Below are positions 8,557-16,166 of a DNA stretch of 64,000 nt, piece by piece; the first letter of the stretch is position 1; the number at the start of each line of letters is the position of its first letter. Source of the DNA: Simiduia curdlanivorans (GTDB lineage: Bacteria; Pseudomonadota; Gammaproteobacteria; Pseudomonadales; Cellvibrionaceae); contig NZ_JAUFQG010000004.1 in the NCBI RefSeq assembly GCF_030409605.1, positions 1,281,001-1,345,000 on the forward strand, in the 5' to 3' direction. The notes beneath the pieces were generated by a model, which saw only the letters and a program-made list of their open reading frames with translations, did no database searches and had not been told where the DNA came from. The position numbers were made by a program, and so were the translations under genes.

Positions 8557-10485
8557 ATGTTCGCCAGCCAGCAAACAAACATCAATAACCGAATAATCCG
8601 TTTAGCGATCATGATGTTTATGTGGGCGAGTCTGTCTCTGTCAGCGCCATCCTTTGCTGAGCCAGATGAATTTGACCAGCGCTCGATTGACGCGCAGTTT
8701 ACCGAGTTGGAAAACTCGGAGTTGATTGGCGGGCGCGATATCTATCTTGAGAAATTGGCGTTGTTAAAATCTCGCTTGAACCCTAACGATCCGCTCCAGC
8801 AAATGCGTTATCGGCAGCTTGCCTGTTGGTATCAACCAGAAGAAACTGCACTCCAAATTCAGGCCGCTATCGCCAACGCTAGCACCTGGATGCGCGAGGC
8901 CTCGGCCCTGAAAAACATTACCGCCGAAGCAGAGTTCCTGCTATGTCGAGGTTGGTTTCGCCAGTTCGGCAACGATATGGCTGGTGCAAAAATGGATTTT
9001 GAAACTGCCCTAAAAATAGCAGAGATGTCCGAACATCGTCGGCTAATAGCTGATGCGTTGAGCAGTAGAGGCGAGTTGCTCAGCAATCAAGGCGATCTCG
9101 CGTTGGCGCTGGAAGATTTGCAAGTCGCTTACCAGATGTACCATCTGCTCGGTAATCGCTATTGGTCCGCATACACCCTCTCCATGGTTGCCAATACCTA
9201 TCGCCGTATGGGCGACTTAAGTCGCGCTAAAACATTACTAGAGGAAGTGGTAGATCTTTACCAGGCGCGCGGGGATATTGAAAGTGTGATGGATACGAAT
9301 TATATCCTCGCGCTCACCTACGATGATTTGGGTGAATACGCTCGAGCGCTCGCCATCTATATGGATGTTTTAAAATACTATCAAAACAACAAGGTGCCAC
9401 ACGGCCAACTCACCAGCTATATCGCGATAGCAGACAATCGTCTTCGTGCAGGCGATAGTGGTGCAGCAGCAAGCGCCTTGCAGAGTGCAGAGCCCTTGCT
9501 CGATAAAGATTATGATGCGTCAAGCTGGGCACTCTGGCATCTTTTTAGCGCCTATCTCGATGTGGCAAATAAAAAATATGCGGATGCGTTAATGCATTTA
9601 GAAAATGCATCCCCCATTGTGGTTGCGCTAGATAACAATCGCTATTTAAGTTGGGTGCAAAAATTGCAGGCGGATGTCTATGGTGCGCTCGGGCGATGGC
9701 AGCAGGCTTTCGAGTCGCTACAGGCATACCAAGCCACAAGTGATCTACTCTCGTCAAAACTCCGCGATCAAACCAGTACGCGTATGCGAATTGAGTTCGA
9801 TACGGCAAGAAAAGAGGCAGAAAATCAGGCGTTAAAATCTGAGCAGACTGTGCGTGAATCTAGAATTATTGCTTTACAGGAAAAGCGCCGTTGGCAAGTA
9901 GCGGTAATATCTTTATCGATGGTGGTATTGATCTTCATTGCGCTGTTTGGTTTGCGTCAGTGGCGGCGGTCGAAACATCTACACATTATCGCGATGACCG
10001 ATGAGTTAACTCGCCTGCCGAATAGAAGAAGCATCTATGTGTGTGGCAATGCCGAGCTCGAGCAAGCGCGTAAGCAGGGTACCGCATTCAGTATTATCGT
10101 GTTTGATGTCGATCACTTTAAGCGCATTAATGATACTTGGGGGCACAATGTGGGCGATCGAGTGTTGCAAAAAATAGCGGAGTATTCTCAGTTAGCTTTG
10201 CGCAAAAATGACAAGATTGGCCGAACGGGTGGAGAGGAGTTTCTCGCCATTTTACCGGGCGCAGACACTGAACAGGCGGTGGAAGTTGCCCAGCGCCTAT
10301 GCGCATGTGTTGAAGATATGGATATGCGCGCTGTTGCAGATGATCTCGCTATCACCATTAGCTTAGGCGTTGCACAGCTAAGGGATGCAGACAAGGATTT
10401 ATCAAAGTTGATGCAACGAGCAGACAGCGCTCTCTACATGGCGAAGCACGCAGGTAGAAATAGGGTCGAAGTAGCGACAGAATAA
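8557..10485 (+). CDS. TPR-containing membrane diguanylate cyclase
   Basis: Makes cyclic di-GMP from two GTP. The preferred ATG 8557 gives 642 residues; an upstream TTG (8524) would add 11. Parts: signal/anchor segment (about 15-34), a long helical tetratricopeptide-like periplasmic sensor (about 80-400), a coiled coil, one membrane helix (VAVISLSMVVLIFIALFGL) and a GGDEF domain. The active site is intact: DVDHFKRIND, and GGEEF at 558-562. An RxxD inhibitory site (RKND, 549-552) sits five residues before it, so product feedback is expected. The architecture suggests that periplasmic protein or peptide sensing sets cyclase activity, but the ligand is unknown. Confidence 0.92.
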   Translation: MFASQQTNINNRIIRLAIMMFMWASLSLSAPSFAEPDEFDQRSIDAQFTELENSELIGGRDIYLEKLALLKSRLNPNDPLQQMRYRQLACWYQPEETALQIQAAIANASTWMREASALKNITAEAEFLLCRGWFRQFGNDMAGAKMDFETALKIAEMSEHRRLIADALSSRGELLSNQGDLALALEDLQVAYQMYHLLGNRYWSAYTLSMVANTYRRMGDLSRAKTLLEEVVDLYQARGDIESVMDTNYILALTYDDLGEYARALAIYMDVLKYYQNNKVPHGQLTSYIAIADNRLRAGDSGAAASALQSAEPLLDKDYDASSWALWHLFSAYLDVANKKYADALMHLENASPIVVALDNNRYLSWVQKLQADVYGALGRWQQAFESLQAYQATSDLLSSKLRDQTSTRMRIEFDTARKEAENQALKSEQTVRESRIIALQEKRRWQVAVISLSMVVLIFIALFGLRQWRRSKHLHIIAMTDELTRLPNRRSIYVCGNAELEQARKQGTAFSIIVFDVDHFKRINDTWGHNVGDRVLQKIAEYSQLALRKNDKIGRTGGEEFLAILPGADTEQAVEVAQRLCACVEDMDMRAVADDLAITISLGVAQLRDADKDLSKLMQRADSALYMAKHAGRNRVEVATE

Positions 10486-10583
10486 GCGTGAGCCCGCTTT
10501 TAGCAGGCCTACGTTGTGCGCTCGATAGTGGCTCTTGCTCCATGTGCGAGGCTTACAGATTACACTAAGCATAAATGAACAGT

Positions 10584-11441
10584 TTAGGCGACCGCTCTAA
10601 CCTTGGCCTTCTTCGCGGCGGCGCTGTTGATCTTGACGCCTTGAGTCGCTGGGTTGCTGTGGCGCTTGTGCAGGAATTCTAATACCTGTGCACGATAGAG
10701 ATTGTATTGCGTGTCCTTAGCCATCTCCAATCTGTCTCTGGGCCGAGCTAAATCAACGTCGAGTATGTCGCCAATTTTTGCTGCAGGACCATTGGTCATC
10801 ATCACAATCCTATCGGAAAGTAAAACCGCCTCATCCACATCGTGGGTGATCATGATAACCGTACTATTTAACTCGTTTTGAATTTCGATGAGCGAATCCT
10901 GTAAGTGCGCTCTGGTGAGTGCGTCCAAGGCGCCAAAGGGCTCGTCTAGCAAAAGAACTTTGGGCTCCATGGCTAGGGCGCGGGCGATACCCACCCGCTG
11001 CTTCATGCCGCCAGAGATTTCGTCAGGGCGCTTGTGCATCGCGTGATCCATATGCACCAAGCGCAAGTTGTGCTCGATCCAGGCCTTCATCTCGGCCTTA
11101 GTTTTTTTGCCTTTAAATACCTGCTTAACCGCTAACTCAACATTTTCGTACGCGGATAACCAGGGTAGAAGGCTATGGTTTTGAAATACCACGGCGCGCT
11201 CTGGTCCCGGTTCATTGACTTCCTTACTGTCTAAAATAACGCCGCCTTCGGTTGCCTGGTAGAGTCCCGCGACGATATTGAGTACAGTCGATTTTCCACA
11301 GCCGGAGTGACCTATCAAAGAAATAAATTCGCCGCGCCTAATCCTCAAGGAAATATCATCCAAGGCTCGGAAGGGTCCTGTTGGCGTTGGGAAATCGATA
11401 CTGACATTTTCGATACTTAAGAAGCGGTTGTGCATGTCCAT
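10584..11441 (-). CDS. nrtD: Nitrate-type ABC importer ATP-binding subunit
   Basis: ATPase of the NitT/TauT (nitrate/sulfonate) ABC family, 285 residues, cytoplasmic face. Walker A GHSGCGKST, Q-loop VFQNHSLLPWLSAYENV, signature SGGMKQR, Walker B VLLLDEPFGALD and switch His in ITHDVDEA are all present. It lacks the fused C-terminal substrate-binding domain of cyanobacterial NrtC, so it matches NrtD/NasD. Last gene of nrtA-nrtB-nrtD, nine bases after nrtB. Assignment to nitrate rather than bicarbonate, cyanate or taurine rests mainly on the binding protein and on context. Confidence 0.88.
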   Translation of the reverse strand: MDMHNRFLSIENVSIDFPTPTGPFRALDDISLRIRRGEFISLIGHSGCGKSTVLNIVAGLYQATEGGVILDSKEVNEPGPERAVVFQNHSLLPWLSAYENVELAVKQVFKGKKTKAEMKAWIEHNLRLVHMDHAMHKRPDEISGGMKQRVGIARALAMEPKVLLLDEPFGALDALTRAHLQDSLIEIQNELNSTVIMITHDVDEAVLLSDRIVMMTNGPAAKIGDILDVDLARPRDRLEMAKDTQYNLYRAQVLEFLHKRHSNPATQGVKINSAAAKKAKVRAVA

Positions 11442-11450
11442 TGTATTCTC

Positions 11451-12458
11451 CTAGCGCAAGACCGCGCTCTTATCCCAGCTGAACGCTTTTTGTAGCATAA
11501 GCATTGCGCGGTCGAGTAAAAAACCTAAAACGCCGATGGTGAGAACGGCAACCATAATTCTAGCCAGAGACTGGGAGCTTCCGTTTTGAAACTCATCCCA
11601 AACAAATTTGCCGAGGCCAGGGTTTTGAGCGAGCATTTCGGCCGCAATCAATACCATCCAACCCACGCTAAGGGACAATCGCAAACCAGTAAATATACCG
11701 GGTATAGCCGAGGGGATAACAATCTTCTGGATGTGTGTTAAGGGTGAGAGCCGCAACACTTTGCTGACATTAATTAAGTCTTTATTAACGCCCGATACGG
11801 CAACGGTAGTATTGATGAGCGTCGGCCATAGGCAGCACAAGGTCACGGTTATGGCCGAGGTGACGAATGACTTTGCAAAAAGTGGATCGTCGCTCACGTA
11901 AACCGCAGCCACAATCATGGTCACAATGGGCAGCCAAGCAAGCGGCGATACCGGCTTAAAAATTTGTATGATGGGGTTGACCGCGTTATAAAACGTAGAC
12001 GATAGGCCGCAAATAATACCGAGGGGTATGGCGACCAGTGAGGCAATAATAAAACCGACAAATACCGTTTTAAGGCTGGTAAAAATCTGATCTATATAAG
12101 TCGCTCTACCGGTATAGGAGCGCCATTTGAGCTTAGCATCTGGATTGCTCGCCAATTTCTTTTCATTGCGCAGGGTCTGGCGATCATAAAAGGCGACTTC
12201 TTTGTCGCGCTCTGCGCGATGCTCAAACCATAAGCCTTGAGCTTGCGTGAAAACCTGTGTTGGGCCGGGCAGTTGACCCAGACTAGTATCGACTTTTCCC
12301 GCGGCGATATGCCAAAAGCAGACAAAGAGCACGATGGTGATGCCGGTAATAATTGCTTGGCGAACAGGGCCTCGGGCGGGAGAACCACCTAGCTCGCGTA
12401 AAAATTCAAAAAAGCCTTTTCTGTTATTTAGGGTGCTTGTTGTCACTGTGACCTCCAT
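11451..12458 (-). CDS. nrtB: Nitrate-type ABC importer permease
   Basis: Inner-membrane permease of the NitT/TauT family, 335 residues. An N-terminal hydrophobic segment is followed by a polar, charged insert (about 75-120) that is longer than in TauC/SsuC; after it come the BPD_transp_1 membrane helices with the coupling motif around EMLAQNPGLGKFVWDE. It lies between the binding protein and the ATPase on the same strand. A hairpin separates it from the binding-protein gene, which may lower its dose. Substrate is inferred from neighbours. Confidence 0.87.
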   Translation of the reverse strand: MEVTVTTSTLNNRKGFFEFLRELGGSPARGPVRQAIITGITIVLFVCFWHIAAGKVDTSLGQLPGPTQVFTQAQGLWFEHRAERDKEVAFYDRQTLRNEKKLASNPDAKLKWRSYTGRATYIDQIFTSLKTVFVGFIIASLVAIPLGIICGLSSTFYNAVNPIIQIFKPVSPLAWLPIVTMIVAAVYVSDDPLFAKSFVTSAITVTLCCLWPTLINTTVAVSGVNKDLINVSKVLRLSPLTHIQKIVIPSAIPGIFTGLRLSLSVGWMVLIAAEMLAQNPGLGKFVWDEFQNGSSQSLARIMVAVLTIGVLGFLLDRAMLMLQKAFSWDKSAVLR

Positions 12459-12498
12459 GCGGCTTTGACTGCAGTAATGCAGTTAGCCGATTAATCTA

Positions 12499-12532
12499 CT
12501 GCGCGAGAGCCTTCTAAAGGCTGCTCGCGCAG
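12499..12532 (-). other. Intercistronic hairpin between nrtA and nrtB
   Basis: A 15-bp stem with a single bulged base and a 3-base loop (CTGCGCGAG+AGCCTT pairing with AAGGCT+CTCGCGCAG). There is no T-run, so it resembles a 3' stabilising or partial-attenuation element rather than a full terminator. Confidence 0.6.
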
Positions 12533-12543
12533 CACGGGGCTAG

Positions 12544-13893
12544 CTATAATTTACTGTCGGCTTTTAGCCCGATGGTAAATTTTTGTAAGTATTCATTTGG
12601 CTTAGTACCATCGTAAGCAATGCCGTCGATGAACTCTTTCTGTACCGGTTTAAATCCGGTCTCAGCAGCTGAAGGGAAGTCAGTGGCGGCCATTTTTCCA
12701 TCGGCTATTAATTCGTTCGCCGCCTTTCTGTAGATGTCAGGGCGATACACTTTCTTGGCGGTTTCCATATACCAGCTGTCGGGTTTATGTTCAGCAATTT
12801 GACCCCAGCGGCGCATTTGCGTGAGGTACCAAATAGCATCGCTGTAGTAAGGGTAGGTGGCGTTATGTCGGAAGAACACGTTGAAATCTGGCACCTCGCG
12901 TTTATCGCCTTTTTCGTACTCGAAAGTGCCTGTCATGCTGTTGGCAATCACATCGTAATCAGCGCCAACATAATAAGGCTTAGACAAAATCTTTACGGCT
13001 TCCGGACGATTTGCATTGTTTTTATCATCTAGCCATTTGGCGGCGCGAATGAGTGATTTAACAACTGCGATATGGGTTTCAGGGTACTTATCGGCCCACG
13101 CTTTACTGACGCCGAAAACTTTCTCTGGGTTATTTTTCCAAATTTCGTAATCGGTAATAACCGGTACGCCGATACCTTTGAACACGGCTTGTTGATTCCA
13201 TGGCTCGCCGACGCAGTAACCATATATAGTGCCAGCTTCCATCGTTGCTGGCATTTGCGGCGGTGGCGTCACGCTGAGAATGACATCGGCATCGATATGA
13301 CCTGAGGTGTCGTTTTTTGCGGGGGCATAATAGCCGGGATTGATACCGCCAGCGGCCAGCCAGTAGCGAAGTTCGTAGTTGTGCGTCGATACCGGAAACA
13401 CCATGCCCATATTGAATGGCTTGCCTTCTGCCTTATATTTTTCGACAACAGGTTTTAATGCATCGGCTTTTATTGGGTGTACTGGTTTGCCATTTTCATG
13501 GGGAATATTTTTCTTCATCTCAGCCCAGATAGCATTGGAAACTGTAATTCCATTACCGTTTAAGTCCATGCTAAATGCGGTGATGATATCGGCTTGAGTG
13601 CCGAAACCGATGGTGGCACCCAGTGGTTGTCCGGCTAACATATGGGCACCGTCAAGTTCACCGGTAATAACGCGATCGAGAAGGACTTTCCAATTTGCCT
13701 GTGCTTCTAGTTCAACATACAGGCCTTCGTCTTCAAAAAATCCTTTCTCTAGCGCGATCGCTAACGGCGCCATATCAGTGAGTTTTATAAAGCCAAATTT
13801 CAGTTCGTCCTTTTCTGGCTCAGCTGCAATAGCGCAATGCATGGCGCTAAGGCTAGCAACTAGTCCTGCTAACAAAGAAGTTATACCCTTCAT
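12544..13893 (-). CDS. nrtA: Nitrate-type ABC transporter substrate-binding protein (NrtA/CmpA family)
   Basis: A 449-residue exported binding protein. N-terminal signal peptide (about 1-23, ending HCAIA). The mature part shows NrtA/CmpA features: LKFGFIKLTDMAPLAIALEKGFFEDEGL, the THNYELRYWLAAGGINPG segment and GYCVGEPWNQQAV. There is no lipobox Cys near the signal cleavage site, so it is likely soluble periplasmic. ATG 13893 follows GGGGTGA. It is the first gene of the operon and sits about 36 bases after the predicted start of a sigma-54 promoter, fitting control by nitrogen status. Bicarbonate binding (CmpA) is an alternative that is unlikely in this background. Confidence 0.9.
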   Translation of the reverse strand: MKGITSLLAGLVASLSAMHCAIAAEPEKDELKFGFIKLTDMAPLAIALEKGFFEDEGLYVELEAQANWKVLLDRVITGELDGAHMLAGQPLGATIGFGTQADIITAFSMDLNGNGITVSNAIWAEMKKNIPHENGKPVHPIKADALKPVVEKYKAEGKPFNMGMVFPVSTHNYELRYWLAAGGINPGYYAPAKNDTSGHIDADVILSVTPPPQMPATMEAGTIYGYCVGEPWNQQAVFKGIGVPVITDYEIWKNNPEKVFGVSKAWADKYPETHIAVVKSLIRAAKWLDDKNNANRPEAVKILSKPYYVGADYDVIANSMTGTFEYEKGDKREVPDFNVFFRHNATYPYYSDAIWYLTQMRRWGQIAEHKPDSWYMETAKKVYRPDIYRKAANELIADGKMAATDFPSAAETGFKPVQKEFIDGIAYDGTKPNEYLQKFTIGLKADSKL

Positions 13894-13939
13894 AGTTCAC
13901 CCCAATCATGATTAATGTTTGTAAATGTTAATTAGGTAA

Positions 13940-13955
13940 TACAAGTCTCATGCCA
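13940..13955 (-). promoter_or_regulatory. Sigma-54 promoter of the nitrate importer operon
   Basis: Read leftward the element is TGGCATG-AGAC-TTGTA, against the consensus TGGCAYR-N4-TTGCW: the -24 half is perfect, the -12 half has one change, and spacing is exact. Predicted transcript start is about 36 bases before nrtA. Confidence 0.6.
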
Positions 13956-14037
13956 AGGACAAAAAGAGCCTGAAAAAGATGTTTTTTAACGTCGAATCCC
14001 TTATTGGGTGCGGAAAATATAATTTAAAATATGCTCC

Positions 14038-14052
14038 GCGCTGAAATGGTGC
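14038..14052. promoter_or_regulatory. Possible NtrC-type enhancer site
   Basis: GCGCT-N5-GGTGC is an imperfect match to the NtrC dyad GCACC-N5-GGTGC and lies roughly 90-100 bases upstream of the sigma-54 element, the usual distance for an enhancer. A further lone GGTGC half-site is at 14007-14011. Confidence 0.35.
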
Positions 14053-14204
14053 GGGAAAACCTGGCTAAATGTAAATGAGGTGGTTCTTTCTGGTGCGAGA
14101 ATGCGCGAAGTTAACGCACAGCAGGGCGGCTGGGCTTTGGTGCGTGAGATGGTAGGAGGATAAGCCAACCGAACAAGGCTGGCTGCTAGTAGCGGTATAA
14201 AATT

Positions 14205-14327
14205 CTAACGCGGTTTAATTGAGCACAGTTGGTCGCCGTAATAGTTATTCTGGTAGTTGCAGTAATTTACTTCTTGTATTGATTGTTTTGATGTAAAGCT
14301 AGCTATGATTCTAGTTAACGCTTTCAT
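14205..14327 (-). CDS. Candidate 40-residue small protein
   Basis: ATG 14327 is preceded by AGGAG about eight bases upstream and opens a 40-codon frame with a TAG stop at 14205. The peptide begins MKALTRIIASF and ends DQLCSIKPR; its middle is rich in Asn, Tyr and Gln, and it has two Cys. No family recognised. It lies 72 bases after oxyR on the same strand and upstream of the nitrate promoter. The ribosome site is the main support; conservation has not been tested. Confidence 0.4.
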   Translation of the reverse strand: MKALTRIIASFTSKQSIQEVNYCNYQNNYYGDQLCSIKPR

Positions 14328-14399
14328 ATGTTGGCTCCTGTTCATGTGATTCTATTGTTGCGCCTCCGATGGAAAACGAACATCGCACAAAGTCGATTA

Positions 14400-15320
14400 T
14401 TATGTTCGGCTTTGCCTATCATCGCTGCCCAAGCGGTTAAGTTCATCGCGAATAAGTTGCTTTAGTATTTCTATGTTTTCTAATCCGGGGTAGTTGGGCC
14501 GAACGATAAAGGCAATTTCGCGATGAGGGCCGGGTTCGTCAATAGGTATTGCAGACAAATGAGGGTTGAGGTTAACCAGTTGTTCAAGCGCCATCTCAGG
14601 TACTAAAGTGGTGCCTAAATTACCTGCCACCAGTTGAATCAATGTGCTTAAGCTAGTGCCGCCGGTCTCGTAGCCACTGTCGCTCTCCATGCCGCAAACT
14701 TTCAGTGCATGATCTTTAAAACAATGCCCATCTTTTAGCAACATTAGGTTTGAACGCCCTAGCTCTTTAGCCGTTACGCATTGCTTGGTGCTGAGCCTAT
14801 CGTCTTTGTGTGTAACCAGATAAAAATTCTCTTGCCAGAAGCTGAAACTCAACAAACCTGAGCAATCATAGGGTAGAGCCAAAATGGCGCAATCCAGTTG
14901 TCCTTCGAGAACTTTTCTCACCAGAATGTGACTTTGGTCTTCTTCGACGCGTAAATCGAGTTTGGGGTAGTGGGTTTTAATAGGGGGTAGCATGAGCGGC
15001 AGAATGAAAGGCGCGATCGTTGGAATCATGCCAATACTGAGTGTGCTGCTCAGCGGGCAAAGCATCTGACCAGCCAAACTGGTGAGGTCATTCATCTGTA
15101 GATAGATGTTTTTTGCGTAAGTAAGTACCTGCTTACCTAAGGGCGTTATAAGTACTTTTTTGTTGTCCCGCTCAAATACCGCAAAGCCCAGTTGTTTCTC
15201 CATGTCGGTTATCGCAGTGCTCAAGGCAGATTGAGATATGGCGCAGCTTTCCGCTGCTTTCTTGAAGTGTAAAAACTCCTCTACGGCTAGGGCATAGCGA
15301 ATCTGCTTAAGGGATACCAA
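14400..15320 (-). CDS. oxyR: Peroxide-sensing LysR-type regulator OxyR
   Basis: A 306-residue LysR regulator. The N-terminal helix-turn-helix includes FKKAAESCAISQSALSTAI. The two redox cysteines are present as Cys200 (GHCFKDHAL) and Cys209 (KVCGM), matching E. coli Cys199 and Cys208, so it should form the H2O2-induced disulfide and activate peroxide genes. The start is a TTG at 15320 with GGAG seven bases upstream. It is divergent from ahpC, and the shared 214-base gap contains an inverted repeat suited to OxyR binding. Confidence 0.95.
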   Translation of the reverse strand: MVSLKQIRYALAVEEFLHFKKAAESCAISQSALSTAITDMEKQLGFAVFERDNKKVLITPLGKQVLTYAKNIYLQMNDLTSLAGQMLCPLSSTLSIGMIPTIAPFILPLMLPPIKTHYPKLDLRVEEDQSHILVRKVLEGQLDCAILALPYDCSGLLSFSFWQENFYLVTHKDDRLSTKQCVTAKELGRSNLMLLKDGHCFKDHALKVCGMESDSGYETGGTSLSTLIQLVAGNLGTTLVPEMALEQLVNLNPHLSAIPIDEPGPHREIAFIVRPNYPGLENIEILKQLIRDELNRLGSDDRQSRT

Positions 15321-15379
15321 GGTCTATCTCCTGATTCAAGGTAAGTCTGGCCTAATTTGCCGGTTGGAGGGTAAATCAT

Positions 15380-15404
15380 AGGTACTTTTATACTAGCTGT
15401 ACCT
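15380..15404. promoter_or_regulatory. Candidate OxyR operator between oxyR and ahpC
   Basis: Inverted repeat AGGTAC-N13-GTACCT, with an ATAG quarter-site at 15378-15381. It lies 36 bases upstream of the ahpC -35-like box. The match to the full four-part ATAG-N7-CTAT consensus is weak, so OxyR assignment is by position. Confidence 0.4.
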
Positions 15405-15440
15405 TCAGTTTTTTCGAACGTAGGGTTTGGTTTTATCAAA

Positions 15441-15469
15441 TTTAGATGAATAACAAAAGCGCCTATATT
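15441..15469 (+). promoter_or_regulatory. Candidate ahpC promoter
   Basis: TTTAGA and TATATT separated by 17 bases, 66 bases before the ahpC ATG. A weak -35 is expected for an OxyR-activated promoter. Confidence 0.45.
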
Positions 15470-15534
15470 GATCTCACTGCAGGCTCTCATGCCCAGAAAA
15501 TTAACTCAAACCCCATGTTAGGAGTAAATAACCG

Positions 15535-16098
15535 ATGGCTTTAATCAATACTAAAATCAAGCCTTTTAATGCCAGCGCCTTCAAAAATGGCGAATTCATT
15601 GAAGTAAGTGATGCGGACCTACAGGGCAAGTGGTCGATCTTCTTTTTCTACCCCGCCGACTTCACCTTCGTATGCCCGACCGAGCTAGGCGATGTAGCTG
15701 ATCATTACGCTGAGCTTCAGGCGCGCGGTGTCGAGGTCTACTCGGTATCAACGGATACACATTTCACGCACAAGGCGTGGCACGACTCTTCCGACACTAT
15801 TGGAAAAATCAAATACACCATGATTGGCGACCCGACCGGCCAAATTACCCGCAATTTTGAAGTGATGCGGGAGAGTCAGGGCTTGGCTGATCGCGCAACA
15901 TTCATTGTCGACCCTGAGGGTGTTATCCAAGCTATGGAGATTACCGCTGAAGGCATTGGTCGCGACGCACAAGATCTGCTGCGCAAGGTAAAAGCTGCCC
16001 AATATGTTGCGAGTCACCCAGGCGAAGTTTGCCCGGCCAAATGGAAAGAGGGCGAAGCAACCTTGGCGCCGTCTTTGGATCTAGTTGGCAAGATTTAA
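15535..16098 (+). CDS. ahpC: Alkyl hydroperoxide reductase subunit C (2-Cys peroxiredoxin)
   Basis: A 187-residue typical 2-Cys peroxiredoxin that reduces H2O2 and organic peroxides in the cytoplasm. Peroxidatic Cys47 lies in FVCPTEL and resolving Cys166 in EVCPAKW; the helix-capping Thr is in DFTFVCPT. Length and sequence match the AhpC/Prx1 enterobacterial type that is recycled by AhpF. ATG 15535 follows a TTAGGAG ribosome site. A strong hairpin after the stop precedes ahpF. Confidence 0.97.
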   Translation: MALINTKIKPFNASAFKNGEFIEVSDADLQGKWSIFFFYPADFTFVCPTELGDVADHYAELQARGVEVYSVSTDTHFTHKAWHDSSDTIGKIKYTMIGDPTGQITRNFEVMRESQGLADRATFIVDPEGVIQAMEITAEGIGRDAQDLLRKVKAAQYVASHPGEVCPAKWKEGEATLAPSLDLVGKI

Positions 16099-16100
16099 AT

Positions 16101-16134
16101 ACCAAACAAGCGGGCTTTTGCCCGCTTGTTTGGT
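16101..16134 (+). terminator. Intercistronic hairpin between ahpC and ahpF
   Basis: Perfect 15-bp inverted repeat (ACCAAACAAGCGGGC and its complement) with a TTTT loop, two bases after the ahpC stop. The downstream side is T-rich only within the stem (TTGTTTGGTTT), so partial termination or 3' protection of ahpC mRNA is likelier than a full stop. Confidence 0.75.
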
Positions 16135-16166
16135 TTCAGTGACATTCAACCTAGGTAGGCAACACC

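Noticed and set aside
10490..10512. Small hairpin after the diguanylate cyclase
   Set aside because: Only 7 bp with a wobble pair and no T-run, so not called as a terminator.
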